A stretch of DNA of 64,000 nucleotides. Source: Stentor roeselii (lineage: Eukaryota > Ciliophora > Heterotrichea > Heterotrichida > Stentoridae). Every line of letters begins with the position of its first letter. The stretch's first letter is position 1. A program made the translations under genes and the position numbers. The stretch covers positions 62,001 to 126,000 of the forward strand of contig RSEH01000027.1 in the NCBI GenBank assembly GCA_006503475.1, written 5' to 3'. The notes beneath the pieces are model-generated. The model searched no databases. It was not told the DNA's origin and was given only the letters and a program-made list of their open reading frames with translations. Below are positions 37,198-47,444 of the stretch, one piece after another.

Positions 37198-37258
37198 ATA
37201 TTAAGACTAAAGGCTATTAAAATGAGTAAATTTATGATTAACTATCGATGGGAAGAAC

Positions 37259-37978
37259 TTATTTATTGTTTCCAGTTTGCAAGGATTTAAAAAATTTTTG
37301 ATCTTGCTTAGTTTCAATAAAAGCCAAACCTGAATATATGTAGCTTAAACTAAGTCTCATAAATATATTCTGATGGCTCTCACTCTTAATTTTCAGCCTT
37401 GCTGAGCATTTATCGAGAAAATCATATATTTTGTCTTCTTTTTTCACTAAAAATTGAAAAATTAACTTAGCTTCACGTTCATGTCTTAAGTTTTTAAAGT
37501 TTTCAGATGATAAGGTGTGATTTACTTGAGGATGGTAATATTTACCTTCTGGAGCAGTTAGCTTTTTTAATAACTTTTCACAAAGATCTTCAAATTCAGA
37601 TAAATTTGAAGTAGAGCCCTCGATTTCCATGCAAAGTTTTTGAATGTATAGCTTAGATTTATTCATCAAACTGAACCATGTTCTAAACCTATGCATGATG
37701 CTTCTACGAATACTTTGTTGCTTTGACTCAAAAATATGACTAGATAAAGTCTTAGCCGGAATTTTCTTGATTCCCTTAATAAGACTATATGATTTCAGAT
37801 CTTCGATGAAATATGTCTTAAATTTGTTTGATTCCACCGATGGTTCAGAAGTAGTAAAGCACTTTGCGAATGAACTTGAACTATATAAGGCAATAACTTC
37901 TTTCCTTATTTTCAAGAATGTATCTCTGTCAAGTATCTTAGAACTTTTGACTCTAGTTCTCTTATTTTCATTTGACAT
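37259..37978 (-). CDS. hypothetical basic helical protein
   Basis: This 239-residue protein is Lys/Ser-rich and mostly helical, with no recognised domain. A conserved-looking core (HRFRTWFSLMNKSKLYIQKL and NFKNLRHEREAKLIFQFLVK) suggests a folded helical bundle. The N-terminus (MSNENKRTRVKSSKILDRD) is basic and disordered. Converges with the gene at 36814 (61 bp between stops). Function unknown. Confidence 0.5.
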   Translation of the reverse strand: MSNENKRTRVKSSKILDRDTFLKIRKEVIALYSSSSFAKCFTTSEPSVESNKFKTYFIEDLKSYSLIKGIKKIPAKTLSSHIFESKQQSIRRSIMHRFRTWFSLMNKSKLYIQKLCMEIEGSTSNLSEFEDLCEKLLKKLTAPEGKYYHPQVNHTLSSENFKNLRHEREAKLIFQFLVKKEDKIYDFLDKCSARLKIKSESHQNIFMRLSLSYIYSGLAFIETKQDQKFFKSLQTGNNK

Positions 37979-38235
37979 TTATTATAGACAATATTTCATT
38001 AAAACCTAAAGAAATAATAACCCTCAAAAACATGATTTTTGTCTTTCTTTACAATGAAAACAACTCTAGCATCCTTTAATTAAATTTATTTAAAATAGAG
38101 AAAAACATTTAATATTATAATTATCAAAATCACAGAAAATATATTGAACTTTAAAGCATTATGAAAATACATAAATTATAAGTTCAGAAAATTAATTCCA
38201 TTTAAGGTTATTCTAAACATTTTTAAGCCTCAAGG

Positions 38236-38688
38236 TTAAAGAAATTTGGTACATCTCTTTTTTTTTGCTTTCTGTTTATTCATATTACCTGCCTTAGGTG
38301 GAAAGTAATTATGTATTGCAAAACCTTCGCCTTTTCCAGCTAAATCAATCGAAAAAAGGTCAACTTTGCTCGTCGTGTAGATTTTTGAATTCTTCACAAA
38401 AGGTAAAGAATAAGAAAATGTGTTTGCTTTTAGAGATGAATTAAATCCTGCTTTTGCTGCAACTGGCTTAAAATTCGGTTTTGAGATAGTCTGGTCTTTC
38501 AGCTTGAAAAATGACTGGCTTGGACTCAAACTTTTGTTTAAGAATTTAGAAATTTTTGGCAGTGAACTGGTGTTTGATTGAATGGTTTTTTGGATTAAGA
38601 CTGAATCTGAACTACTCCAGAAAGTCTTTAAGGGTTTTTCTGAGTTTTGACGAAGAATTTTTGGTGACTTATGCATCACAATATCCAT
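38236..38688 (-). CDS. hypothetical basic, probably disordered protein
   Basis: This 150-residue protein is rich in Ser, Lys, Pro and Phe with short motifs (SPKILRQNSEKPLK, KPNFKPVAAKAG) and a basic C-terminus (KQKAKKKRCTKFL). No fold, TM helix or catalytic motif. Its 5' flank holds a 124-bp tandem duplication. The open frame and start position are reasonable but conservation would be needed to be sure. Confidence 0.45.
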   Translation of the reverse strand: MDIVMHKSPKILRQNSEKPLKTFWSSSDSVLIQKTIQSNTSSLPKISKFLNKSLSPSQSFFKLKDQTISKPNFKPVAAKAGFNSSLKANTFSYSLPFVKNSKIYTTSKVDLFSIDLAGKGEGFAIHNYFPPKAGNMNKQKAKKKRCTKFL

Positions 38689-38711
38689 TTAATTATCTTT
38701 GATTATATATA

Positions 38712-38958
38712 AAAGAAATTTAATAGGATTGCATCATTCTGTTTATAAATAATAATAATAAGAAATGTATCGCATGAGCTTTCAAAAATTTTGAATAAAT
38801 ATGGATTGCAGATCATTGGAGGCTAGGATTCTAATAAAGAAACTTAATAGGATTGCATCATTCTGTTTATAAATAATAATACTAGAAAAATATCACATGA
38901 GCTTTCAGAAATTTTGAATAAATATGGATTGCAGATCATTGGAGGTTAGGATTCTAAT
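38712..38958. repeat. 124-bp tandem duplication in an intergenic spacer
   Basis: Bases 38712-38835 and 38836-38958 are adjacent copies of a 124/123-bp unit (starting AAAGAAA(T/C)TTAATAGG, ending AGGATTCTAAT), differing at about ten positions. Shared blocks include GCATCATTCTGTTTATAAAT and ATATGGATTGCAGATCATTG. The repeat lies in the 419-bp spacer upstream of the minus gene at 38236-38688; nothing else is recognised there. Confidence 0.9.
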
Positions 38959-39107
38959 TCAGTAAAGCTTAAATCTTGAAGCTAAATTAAATTGATATCT
39001 ACTGATTCAATAATATTCAATTTTCAGTATTAATTAAAATTTACTCTAAATTTTCTCTATTCGATAAAATCTCATCAATCCTATTATCTAATCCATTAAA
39101 TTTACAA

Positions 39108-40640
39108 TTAAGGAATGAAAACTCTTCTGGGTACTTTTTTCAAGACTTTTATTTCATGTCTTAAACTTGGAGAGTCCGTATCATTAAGTCGTCCTTCATC
39201 ATTTTCACTTTTCTGTTTAACCCTCAAAGTATTTCCTCCCTTACCCTCCAAACTATAGCTTCTCAAAGGAAACTCCTCTTTTTTCTTATTACAATGAGTA
39301 TGATACATCTTCAAAAACTCATCAATAAACATATACCCTCCACCAACCCTAATAACAGGCATTCCATTTTTGAGGTTAAAGCAAAGTCTTTTATTTCCAT
39401 AATTGTAAACCCCTTCTGAGATCTTAACAAATGGGTTCTTCATTTGTTTATCCTTAAAATACTGTTTCAACTCCTTATCAATCTGATCAACTTTCTCTTC
39501 TCGATGCGGAATTTTACTTAAAGCAAGTCGAAGCTGTTCAGAAAGTTCAGAATTTTCACTTGCCTGCTTAGAAGCCTCTCCTCTAAACTTTTCAACAATT
39601 TCTTTATAAGAATTATTTTCCAAGTCATAAGCCTCTAGTTGTTCCTTCAATTCCCTATTTTTTTCTTTAGTTTTCATGAGTTTTGAGGACAATGAATGCA
39701 TATATTTCATGAAGTTCTCGTCTTCTAAAGGAATTGAGCGAGGTTCATTTAACTGGTCAGTAAGTGTTTTTACTTTATTTATAAGTGACTTGTTTTCTTT
39801 TTCAAGATAAATCAGAGTATTATTCGTTGTTTTCGTGTCTAGCCATTTGTTATTCGCGGAATTTAAAATTTGTTGAAGTTCTTTTCTTTTTCCTTCAGAT
39901 TCTCGCAAACGGACATTAAAATTTTCAGTTTCTCCGAAGTCCATCTGGGAAAAAACATTTTGACTTGAGCGAAGTTGAAGGTTTTCAATTGTTTTCTTTA
40001 AAATCAGGACTTCAGCTGAAAGTTTTCGATTTTCTTCTGAGGTTTTTGTTTGTTTTTCAAGGATTTCTTGGTTTTCTTGAAGAAGGTCTTCAACTCGTTC
40101 TTTATGTTCTGCTTGAAACTTGTAAAAGTTCTCTGCAAGTTCGTCGACGATGTGCTGAAGACGGTCGTTTTCGCTTTTTTCATCTTGAATCACTTTTTCA
40201 AGCTTTTTTATTAGATCGTCTTTTAAGTTTAACTCTTGACGGAACTTGGAAAGGTTTAAAGGACTTTGAGATGATTCGATTGAATACTCGCTGCATTCTT
40301 GGACTGTGTAGAGATCTGTTGGCTTTATTGATAACTTCACTCTTGCACCTTCTGAGGTCGATGGAAGGCTTTCGAGGTCGGAAAAGGGACTGGTTATAGG
40401 GAACCAGGTAGTTGCTTTAGAGAGGTTTTCGATTGGAATGGTGAATCCTCCGATTATTAAACTTTCATGAAGTAAGGCAAAAGAAAAGTTACCCTCACCA
40501 ACAATTTCAAATGAATTCGTATCATATAAGTATTGCTCCATCGTATTAAGTGTCACTTTGTAGTAATAGTTACTGTTTTCAAGACCTTCAATCTCACAGA
40601 TAGTTATTTCGAAGCGGTTCTTCAACTCTAACGACTTCAT
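39108..40640 (-). CDS. C2-like / coiled-coil / GAR (GAS2-related)-like protein
   Basis: With the Met at 40640 (TTTAAATATG context; an upstream Met at 40679 is possible) the protein has 510 residues. Residues 1-110 form a beta-rich C2-like region (NRFEITICEIEGLENSNYYY). A long coiled coil runs from about 125 to 400. A C-terminal module (about 405-450: VYNYGNKRLCFNLKNGMPVI, then RVGGGYMFIDEFLKMYH) matches the core of the GAS2-related domain (RILR..VMVRVGGGWxxLDEFL), which binds microtubules. GAR domains usually have extra Cys that I cannot all place, so the call is tentative. The layout suggests a cytoskeletal cross-linker, plausible in the microtubule-rich ciliate cortex. Confidence 0.6.
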   Translation of the reverse strand: MKSLELKNRFEITICEIEGLENSNYYYKVTLNTMEQYLYDTNSFEIVGEGNFSFALLHESLIIGGFTIPIENLSKATTWFPITSPFSDLESLPSTSEGARVKLSIKPTDLYTVQECSEYSIESSQSPLNLSKFRQELNLKDDLIKKLEKVIQDEKSENDRLQHIVDELAENFYKFQAEHKERVEDLLQENQEILEKQTKTSEENRKLSAEVLILKKTIENLQLRSSQNVFSQMDFGETENFNVRLRESEGKRKELQQILNSANNKWLDTKTTNNTLIYLEKENKSLINKVKTLTDQLNEPRSIPLEDENFMKYMHSLSSKLMKTKEKNRELKEQLEAYDLENNSYKEIVEKFRGEASKQASENSELSEQLRLALSKIPHREEKVDQIDKELKQYFKDKQMKNPFVKISEGVYNYGNKRLCFNLKNGMPVIRVGGGYMFIDEFLKMYHTHCNKKKEEFPLRSYSLEGKGGNTLRVKQKSENDEGRLNDTDSPSLRHEIKVLKKVPRRVFIP

Positions 40641-41414
40641 ATTTAAATATTTGAGATAAGAAAGTTGCAAGGAATACACTAAATGATATAAAACAAAAAT
40701 TAATTACTATTATACTTATAGTAATCAGAATTTTATAATCATTGTTTTGAAGATCGAATTAAATATTATGTACTTTAAATTTTTTCACTTTAATCCGGTT
40801 TAAATCAATATTTCCATGAATTTACTTGAAATTCATTTTTCTTAGTTTTCACAATGATCTTATACTAATCCTAATACTTAAAATTTAAATCTAGTTTTAG
40901 GCTCTATGAAGGTATCTTAATGGACGCAAAAGATAGTTGAAATACAAATACCAAGCATCACCCAATCCAAATCACCTATCACCCATCCAAAACTCCCAAA
41001 AATCCCATAACTCCCTAAAAATCCTCCCCCAACCCTCTACTTCAACAAAAATCCTAAATTCCAATCCTCCATCCAAAAAGCCTCTATTTCCAAAAACTCC
41101 TCTACAAATCCAAAAAATAAAAACCAGCCACTTATCACCACCTCTTCCCAACCTCGCTAAACCCCACCCAAACAATCTTCCCTCCCACGCCGACCCTTCA
41201 AAAAATCCAAATCCATCCAAACCCCTTAAACTCCTTCCAACCCTTAAAAACCCTTCAATTCCCTTAAAACTCCATTCAAACCCCATCCCATTCCATCCAT
41301 TCCCACGCCTTCTAAAAAAATCCAATTTCCTTGAAAATCCAGGCCCCCCAGAGTCTTCGAGTAAATTTAAAATTCATCCAAATTTAAATTCCTTTCATTT
41401 TTATCCACTAATAA
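40641..41414. other. intergenic spacer with an extreme G-poor tract upstream of centrin
   Basis: Bases 40981-41340 contain 7 G in 360 by my count, while C makes up over a third, on the coding strand of centrin. An open frame crosses the tract only because G-free sequence can form few stop codons other than TAA. The tract is probably promoter or 5' flank. No RNA gene is seen. Confidence 0.8.
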
Positions 41415-41945
41415 ATGGCCGGAAGAGGAAAAACTGCAGCAGCTCCAGCGGTGAGTCAGCCCAAAGCATTCAACCCGAAGCAATACGAGAGACCCGGCTT
41501 GACAGAGGACGAGATCGAAGAAATCAAGGAAGCTTTTGACTTATTCGACTCTGATGGATCAGGAACCATCGACCCAGCGGAATTGAAGTCGGCAATGCAA
41601 AGTCTTGGATTCGAGGCGAAGAACCAGACGATTTATCAGATGATCAGCGACCTTGACAAGGACGGATCTGGAGCCATTGACTTCGACGAGTTCCTTGATA
41701 TGATGACTGCGAGAATGAGTGACAAGGACACCAGGGAAGACATTAATAAGGTCTTTAGACTTTTTGATGATGACAAGACTGGATACATCACCATCAAGAA
41801 CCTGAGAAGAGTCGCGAAGGAACTCGGAGAAACCATGACTGACGAGGAACTCATGGAAATGGTTGAAAGGGCTGACTCTGATGGAGACGGCCAAGTCAGC
41901 GCTGAGGACTTCTACAACATCATGACGAAGAAGGCTTTCCCATAA
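41415..41945 (+). CDS. CETN: centrin (EF-hand Ca2+-binding protein)
   Basis: This 176-residue centrin has a basic/Ala N-terminal tail ([19 protein letters not shown]), the entry helix [20 protein letters not shown] and four EF-hands: [36 protein letters not shown] and [12 protein letters not shown]. Loops 1, 2 and 4 have the full 12-residue Ca2+ pattern. Loop 3 has Asn in place of the bidentate Glu and probably binds poorly. Centrins form basal-body structures and, in Stentor and other ciliates, contractile fibres (myonemes). Codons are C- and G-ending far more than in neighbouring genes, consistent with high expression. The very G-poor upstream tract may hold its promoter. Confidence 0.96.
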   Translation: MAGRGKTAAAPAVSQPKAFNPKQYERPGLTEDEIEEIKEAFDLFDSDGSGTIDPAELKSAMQSLGFEAKNQTIYQMISDLDKDGSGAIDFDEFLDMMTARMSDKDTREDINKVFRLFDDDKTGYITIKNLRRVAKELGETMTDEELMEMVERADSDGDGQVSAEDFYNIMTKKAFP

Positions 41946-42000
41946 GTAAAGATCTTTGATTAATAAGGACTTATTAGAAGGGATTAAGAAGATTGAGGAG

Positions 42001-43128
42001 TTAGAGGTTTTGGTATTCTGGTTTCAAGTAGTTGTAAGTACTTGAGTTAAAGTCGAATAAATCTCTTTCGCTTTCTTGGATTGAGTATAAAATGTCGTAA
42101 TGAGCGTTTCTTCTTATGATGTTAATCTCGAAGTCGCCTGGGTAGTCTTCTGAGTAAATTTCTTTGTGGAAAAAACCGAAGGTGTTGAAAAGATTTACTC
42201 GCACTTTGAGGCCTAATGGTAAACAAGCAAGCATCAGTCCTTCAGCTTCAGTTCCCATTGACATGATGAAGTAAGTTAGTTCTTCAGATTCGAAATCCTT
42301 CCACCTTTCATAATTGTTTTTAAAGGTCATTAAAGTGATCACTCTTGCACAACGAACTAGATTTAAGTCAAATTCTTTATTCTGCAGAAGTTTTAAAGCA
42401 TTTTTAAAGGCAAGAAGGCTGTTTTTTTTCTTAACTTCAATTAACTCTACTGTTTTTCTTATACAAGACTCAAGAGCATCGATAAAGATGTAGTCAACCT
42501 CAGAAGTTTGTGCGAATTTGCTGCAATTTTCAAGAAGATTTAAAAATTTCTTAGTTTTTTCAACAGGTAGATAAACTCCCATCACGACTTCGAAGTACCT
42601 TGAAATAACAGCTCTGTAAAAACAATTTCCATCGCCTTTCGACTTTTTCCACCCAGTGATTTTATGATTTTTTCTTAATATTTCTACGTTCGCTACAAAG
42701 TTTTCATTGTACTTGTAAAGGTCTTTCATTGAGTTTATTGGAAGCCAGGCTGCGGATGTTGTTTCGACCAGGTCGTCGATGCTTTCTTCTTCATTGGATC
42801 TCTCGATTTGGATGCTTTCGAAGTAATGAAGATATAAGGGAATATCAGGGTTTTTTATTGGAATAATTGAATAAAGAATTGAATCTTCATTGGAATCTAA
42901 GGAATTTGATTGAATTTTTGAAGGGGAAAAGATTTCTGATGGAAAATTTTCGGAGTGATTCAAATGATCTGATTTTAGAGGAGATGTGGTTGAAGTATTG
43001 CTTGAGAAATCGAAATTTACTGATGGGGGTTCTAAGGAAGAGGGAACTGACCAGGGGTATGAGGGGTAATTGTAAAAGCCTTGAGAATCCTGGTAATAAT
43101 AATTTGGGTTTTCTTGGTTGATTGACAT
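42001..43128 (-). CDS. otubain-like (OTU, C65) deubiquitinase
   Basis: This 375-residue protein has a disordered Ser/Asn/Pro-rich N-terminal third and an OTU peptidase domain (about 120-350). The catalytic block is KKSKGDGNCFYRAV with nucleophile Cys169 and Asp166 in the oxyanion loop. The catalytic His is His343 in RNAHYDILY, the otubain C-terminal signature (HYDILY). The intervening EAEGLMLACLPLGLKVRVNL matches the otubain stretch before the last strands. Otubains cleave Lys48-linked ubiquitin chains. The active residues look intact. It converges with centrin, 55 bp between stops. Confidence 0.9.
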   Translation of the reverse strand: MSINQENPNYYYQDSQGFYNYPSYPWSVPSSLEPPSVNFDFSSNTSTTSPLKSDHLNHSENFPSEIFSPSKIQSNSLDSNEDSILYSIIPIKNPDIPLYLHYFESIQIERSNEEESIDDLVETTSAAWLPINSMKDLYKYNENFVANVEILRKNHKITGWKKSKGDGNCFYRAVISRYFEVVMGVYLPVEKTKKFLNLLENCSKFAQTSEVDYIFIDALESCIRKTVELIEVKKKNSLLAFKNALKLLQNKEFDLNLVRCARVITLMTFKNNYERWKDFESEELTYFIMSMGTEAEGLMLACLPLGLKVRVNLFNTFGFFHKEIYSEDYPGDFEINIIRRNAHYDILYSIQESERDLFDFNSSTYNYLKPEYQNL

Positions 43129-43368
43129 TTGTAATGTCTATATTGGGATTATTTTAGGTTTTTTTGGAAATATTTTGGTTTGCATATGAGTTGTAAAAAT
43201 TTTTATTGAAAATTTTAAACTTGCTTTGATGAATTTTTTAATTGATGTAAATTAGTTTTGATTTTTTATTGATTGTTATATTTCCTCTGCGTATAATCAT
43301 TATTTAGATATTATAGAAGATAAATTAGATCATGAATCAAGGGACTAGTCTAAAAATACTCTATTTAC

Positions 43369-44553
43369 CTAAAAATCATTTTCTGCAGAATCACTATCAA
43401 CTTCAATATCATCATCTTGAGACTCGTCACTTCCCTCATCATCATCAACATCATCAATCAAATCACTATCTTCACTTTCTTCCTGAGCATAATTAGTCCT
43501 GTTCCTATTCCTGGCTTCAGTAGGTCTGGCAGCTTCGAACCTCATCTCTTCAGCAGGGACTCTTTCCCCTTCTTCAAAGTCAAAGTCTCCTCTGAGTTGA
43601 TTTTTCTGACTTTCAATGATATTTTGCCTTTCATTTTCCAGGTTTTCGCCTGCTTCTCTCAACTTGTTCTCTTCGGCGACTCGATATCCTTCTAAGTCAT
43701 GCTCCAGATAAGCGAGATTTCTGAATTTAATCACGTATAATTCGTATAACTTCTCGATTTCTTGCTCAAGGCGCTCGTATTCGTCCATATAAGCCGGACG
43801 GACTGCCTGAAGACTTCGAATTCGTTTTTCAGCTCTTTCTAGCTCGGTTCCTCGCTTTTTTATCTTGGCTTCTAAGTTTTTCTCGTCTTTTTCGAGCTCT
43901 TCCAGCATTTTTTCCATCTGGGAAAGTGATCCGGTCTGGTTGTTGATAATATCTCGAATACAGTTTCTGATGTACTCTTGTTCCGCATTAGAGTCTAAAT
44001 TTCTCGAAATATTATCCAAAAAGGCCAAAGCCCTATCTCTAGCTTCCTTCAAGTCCTTTTCCCTTGATAACAAATCGAAGAGTTTGGCGCCTGTTTCAGT
44101 TATTTCACTAGCAAGTTCTCTAGCAGACTTCAAATTCTGCAATTTTGTATTCAAACTCAAATCAAGTCCTTAATATAACTTACTCGATTCATTTATTTCA
44201 GTAGCAGATGACCTTTGCGCCTTATAAAGCATTGACCCTATTTTAAGTAGTTCTCTGACAGCGAAGCCATCAGCTTGATACAACTTTTTCATATTCAACT
44301 TAATGCGAGTTTTCGACAAGAAGAACTTGGTCACGTTGATAATAAAAGCGACTCTTTGACGTTCTTCTTCAATGTCGCCATTAATATCGCAGTCTGGATC
44401 GATTCTGAATTTTTTTTACCTTTGCATAAGCCATTCGATTATGTCCACCACCAGCTCGAAGTTCGGGTTGCGGAAGTTCTCCATCGAAATTATTCGGCTG
44501 TAGCCGAGTGCCCGCATTATTTCGCAGAAGTTCCTGATTTCTCGGAATGCCAT
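43369..44553 (-). CDS. CLUAP1: IFT38 / CLUAP1, intraflagellar transport complex B subunit; three exons
   Basis: Removing two 15-nt introns (44405-44419, 44169-44183) gives 384 residues that align end to end with CLUAP1/IFT38/FAP22. The N-terminal CH-like domain starts [20 protein letters not shown], then [15 protein letters not shown] and [20 protein letters not shown]. The coiled-coil half has [40 protein letters not shown] and [20 protein letters not shown], all closely matching the human protein. An acidic tail ends DSDSAENDF, as in human (DNDF). IFT38 is an IFT-B2 subunit needed to build cilia. The alignment strongly confirms both introns and the start at 44553. Confidence 0.97.
44169..44183 (-). 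other. 15-nt intron
   Basis: GTAAGTTATATTAAG on the coding strand, phase 1. It removes a TAA and joins ..ATEINES to [10 protein letters not shown]. Confidence 0.93.
44405..44419 (-). other. 15-nt intron
   Basis: GTAAAAAAAATTCAG on the coding strand, phase 2. It removes an in-frame stop and joins ..IIEWLMQ to RIDPDCDI as in IFT38 proteins. Confidence 0.93.
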
Positions 44554-44812
44554 TTTCGATGATTAGATTATATTCAAATGCTTGTGTTAAGATAAGACAC
44601 TTTTTAATTCCTTGAGATTTTTAAGGTATCTTTATTTGTATTTTAAAGAAAATTTTTTAGTTTTTAAGGATTTTGGTTTCTTTGATTTTTGATGAAATAT
44701 GGTTTTGGGTACTTTAAACTCTTTGCTATAACAAATTTCAAGTTCTTCTATAATCTAAAGATTTTTCCTTTAATCGATCTGAAAATTTAATCCAAAATCA
44801 AGTAATCTTAAA

Positions 44813-45625
44813 ATGGAAGGTCCTTTATCATCGTTTCAGCCGTCTCCGGCAGAGATAAAAGAAGGGAAACTTCGAAAAATCTATCTTCGTGTCCCTCTGG
44901 ATCCAGAAGAGGAGAAGTCAATCGAAGTATTCCGCAACCACGCCCGTCAAAACAACGTCGCTCTTCCAGACTGGGTGACAGGAGAGCAAAGATACGATCT
45001 GAGATTCATGGACTCGATGCACGGCGACCCTGCGAAGGCAATTGAGTTTATGAATGAATACGCGGCGTGGCTTCTCACAATGCCAGTCCCTGAAGACGAG
45101 GTCATCGGTTTTCTGGTATTATTTAAATAGAGACAAGGCCTTATGTATGTCACTGGGCGAAGCAAGAGCTTTAATCCAGTGATCATTGTGAATGTCAGGA
45201 AAATCATTGACAGTAAAATTGATTTTGAACAGCTTTGTAGAGTTAATTACTTTGTACTTAATTGGATCATTGATACCATGCTGGTTCCTGGAAAGGTGGA
45301 AACTTGGATTATTATTCAGGATATGAGGGATGTTGGAGTCACTCAGGTACCCAGGGATCTCCTCCAGCCGCTTAGTAAAAGGTTGAGTTGCTATTTTAGC
45401 TTGAGGCTTAGTAAGTGCTTTACTATTAATGTTCCTATGACCATTGGGATTCTTTGGGGAATTGCGAAACATTTTATTGATAAGGAAACTAGGAAAAAGA
45501 TTTTTATTGAAAGGAAAGGATGGGAAAAGAAACTCGCTGAACTGATCACTCCTGACAATCTTGAAGTGAAATACGGCGGTCGTCAACCAAACAGAGACAC
45601 CAACTTCTATCCATTCAACTTCTAA
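44813..45625 (+). CDS. CRAL-TRIO (Sec14-like) lipid-binding protein; two exons
   Basis: Removing a 15-nt intron at 45116-45130 gives 265 residues. The N-terminal part (about 20-95) is the helical CRAL-TRIO-N-like region (FMDSMHGDPAKAIEFMNEYA). The lipid-binding domain follows: GRSKSFNPVIIVNVRKIIDS, ETWIIIQDMRDVGVTQVPRD and FTINVPMTIGILWGIAKHFI, with KIFIERKGWEKKLAELITPD and NLEVKYGG at the end, the usual order of a Sec14 domain. These proteins bind phosphoinositides, sterols or other hydrophobic ligands and present them to enzymes or membranes. The ligand cannot be told. No GOLD or other domain is attached. Confidence 0.88.
45116..45130 (+). other. 15-nt intron
   Basis: GTATTATTTAAATAG, phase 0. 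It contains the TAA/TAG that otherwise end exon 1 and restores the Sec14 frame. Confidence 0.93.
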
Positions 45626-45679
45626 TAGACTAATGGACTAGCTAGATCCCCAGAGTAAAACCCTTCAACTATTAATAAA

Positions 45680-46282
45680 ATGGCCAGCAAATACTTACAG
45701 TTATTTCCTATTCCTAACACCCTTCCTCACGTAGTCCGAGATCTAACAAGAGAAATTTTAAGGTACCAGCCTCAGGACATTATCCAATTCTGCGCTTTTT
45801 ACTTCAGAGCAAAGAAAAATGTATTTTTTAAATAGAATCTTGAATTTGTTTGGAATGAAGAGCATCCAAGAGCACCTCGCCCAGCTGATTATAAAAAACA
45901 ATCAAATAATGAACCAGTTGAGGCTCGAAAAGCACAAAAAATAGAAAAAAATCAAGAAAATTCTGCAAAAACTTCTAATCCTCAAACAATTAAACATCAA
46001 AATGTTGAGAAAGTTAATAAACATGAAAATAAAGAACAGGAAAATAAAGTGAATAGTGAAAAACATGAAAAAGCTGGAAAAATGATTAAAAATCAGGATA
46101 AACATGAAGAGAGGAAAGTAGAGATTTCACAAAAAAATAGAGATATTAAATCGGGAAGTGATACGAGAACTAATGAGATTTCAGGAATTAGTAGCTTACC
46201 TGAAAATGTTGATGAAGCTGCAGGTGTTTATGTGGAGGGTTTGCTTGATAAGGTCCAAAAACATATAGAGGCTGCTACTTAA
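45680..46282 (+). CDS. RIIa (R2D2) dimerisation/docking-domain protein; two exons
   Basis: A short first exon (45680-45820) encodes the R2D2 module: LQLFPIPNTLPHVVRDLTRE, ILRYQPQDIIQFCAFYF. It matches the FPIPxxLP...REVLRxQP.DI..F core of the RIIa domains of PKA regulatory subunits, ROPN1, SP17 and radial-spoke RSP7/11. Splicing a 15-nt intron (45821-45835) adds 149 codons, giving 195 residues. The second part begins VWNEEHPRAPRPADYK and is then Lys/Glu/Asn-rich and disordered, with a short helical end (LPENVDEAAGVYVEGLLDKV). R2D2 proteins dock on amphipathic helices of AKAPs or RSP3 in cilia. I infer an axonemal or ciliary role. Confidence 0.88.
45821..45835 (+). other. 15-nt intron
   Basis: GTATTTTTTAAATAG, phase 0. 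It ends the short R2D2 exon and contains its in-frame TAG. Confidence 0.92.
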
Positions 46283-46322
46283 GTAATAATTGGCATATCA
46301 ATTTATGTGGTAAATAAACACC

Positions 46323-47072
46323 ATGAGGTTCCAAGAACTAGACGACGTCGGCATCCCTGAAGTCGGATCAGAAGAAGAGCTAAGCGAAATCGACATCCCA
46401 ACCGAAATAAAATTCTGGAACTTCGTATTCTGCGTAGGTTTAATATCCGGGTTAATCCTCGGTTGTTGGGCGATAGTTTCAAACCCAGAGCTACTAGATG
46501 AGAACCCAGAGGTATTCTTTTTCACATTATTTTACATCAGTGTTGAAATCGGTTGCACAGTGATTTCATTTATCGCTTTTTTATGCTTCTGGAGCCTTGC
46601 CTATCTAAGAAACAAGCCAGTGATGTTCAGCGATTACATCGGGATCCTTTCAGTTTGCAGCTTTACACTTTCTAACCTTGCTCATTTGTTGGCCATTCCG
46701 ATTGGTTGCTTGTTACTTGCTTGGAACCCGGTTTTGCCAATTCCTTTCAAGACTTTTATTTGCTTTCAAATTATTTTCGCAATTTTTATACTGGGGAAAT
46801 GTTTTTTTAATCGCAATGGAAGCAAGTCGACTATCAACTTACCTGCTCATCATCCGGCTATTGTCAAGGCTACTGTGGAAATTGAAAATATTAGGTCTAG
46901 AGGGAATAGTCAACATTCGGTGCAAAGCAGCTTTCAGGGAGGAAGAGAGTTTAGGTCTACTTCGAATTATGAGGCGAAGAAGAAGGAAGAAGATGATGAA
47001 CATCGAGAGAGATCGGTTTCTACTGGAACTAAATTGTCTATTAAAACTCCAAAATTGAAATTTGATGAGTAA
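46323..47072 (+). CDS. four-helix membrane protein, unknown
   Basis: This 249-residue protein has an acidic N-terminus (MRFQELDDVGIPEVGSEEEL), four hydrophobic segments (about 31-52, 65-95, 104-133, 141-161) and a basic, Ser-rich cytosolic tail of about 85 residues. Loops are short. The pattern resembles small tetraspan proteins but no family signature (claudin, tetraspanin CCG, MARVEL) is evident. Function unknown. It lies 40 bp downstream of the RIIa gene on the same strand. Confidence 0.65.
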   Translation: MRFQELDDVGIPEVGSEEELSEIDIPTEIKFWNFVFCVGLISGLILGCWAIVSNPELLDENPEVFFFTLFYISVEIGCTVISFIAFLCFWSLAYLRNKPVMFSDYIGILSVCSFTLSNLAHLLAIPIGCLLLAWNPVLPIPFKTFICFQIIFAIFILGKCFFNRNGSKSTINLPAHHPAIVKATVEIENIRSRGNSQHSVQSSFQGGREFRSTSNYEAKKKEEDDEHRERSVSTGTKLSIKTPKLKFDE

Positions 47073-47444
47073 GTAGTGAGATTTTTGACTGCTTAATATT
47101 TTATTCAAGATTTTAGACAAGCATAGTTTGGCTTCTATAGTATTTCTTAATTTTTAATAAGTTTTTAGATACATTCTTTCTTCATGCTAATTGTTTATTT
47201 ATCATTCATATCATTTATCTATAATTCTTATTAATAAGTTGTTAGATGCATTCTTTCTTCATGTTAATTCTCAACACAACTCCTGATTAATTTTTATCAA
47301 CTGAAATTAAAAGCATATAAACTTCCTTTGTAATTGTCAATCATAAATTTCTTGAATTTATATAAGCTGATCATCAAACAACTAACCACAAAATTTCTGT
47401 ATAATTTATAGTCCTTCATCTATTGATTTAATAATTATAAAATA
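47073..47444. other. intergenic spacer with two 39-bp direct repeats
   Basis: Bases 47154-47192 and 47231-47269 are near-identical (TTAATAAGTT(T/G)TTAGAT(A/G)C.. to ATG(C/T)TAATT; three mismatches in 39) at a 77-bp offset. The rest is AT-rich without coding frame or RNA gene. It is the 5' flank of the kinase gene at 47445. Confidence 0.75.

Noticed and set aside
40937-41539. Open plus-strand frame of 200 codons rich in Pro, Asn, Lys and Ser
   Set aside because: It exists because the tract is nearly free of G, so few stop codons can occur, and it overlaps the centrin start in another frame.
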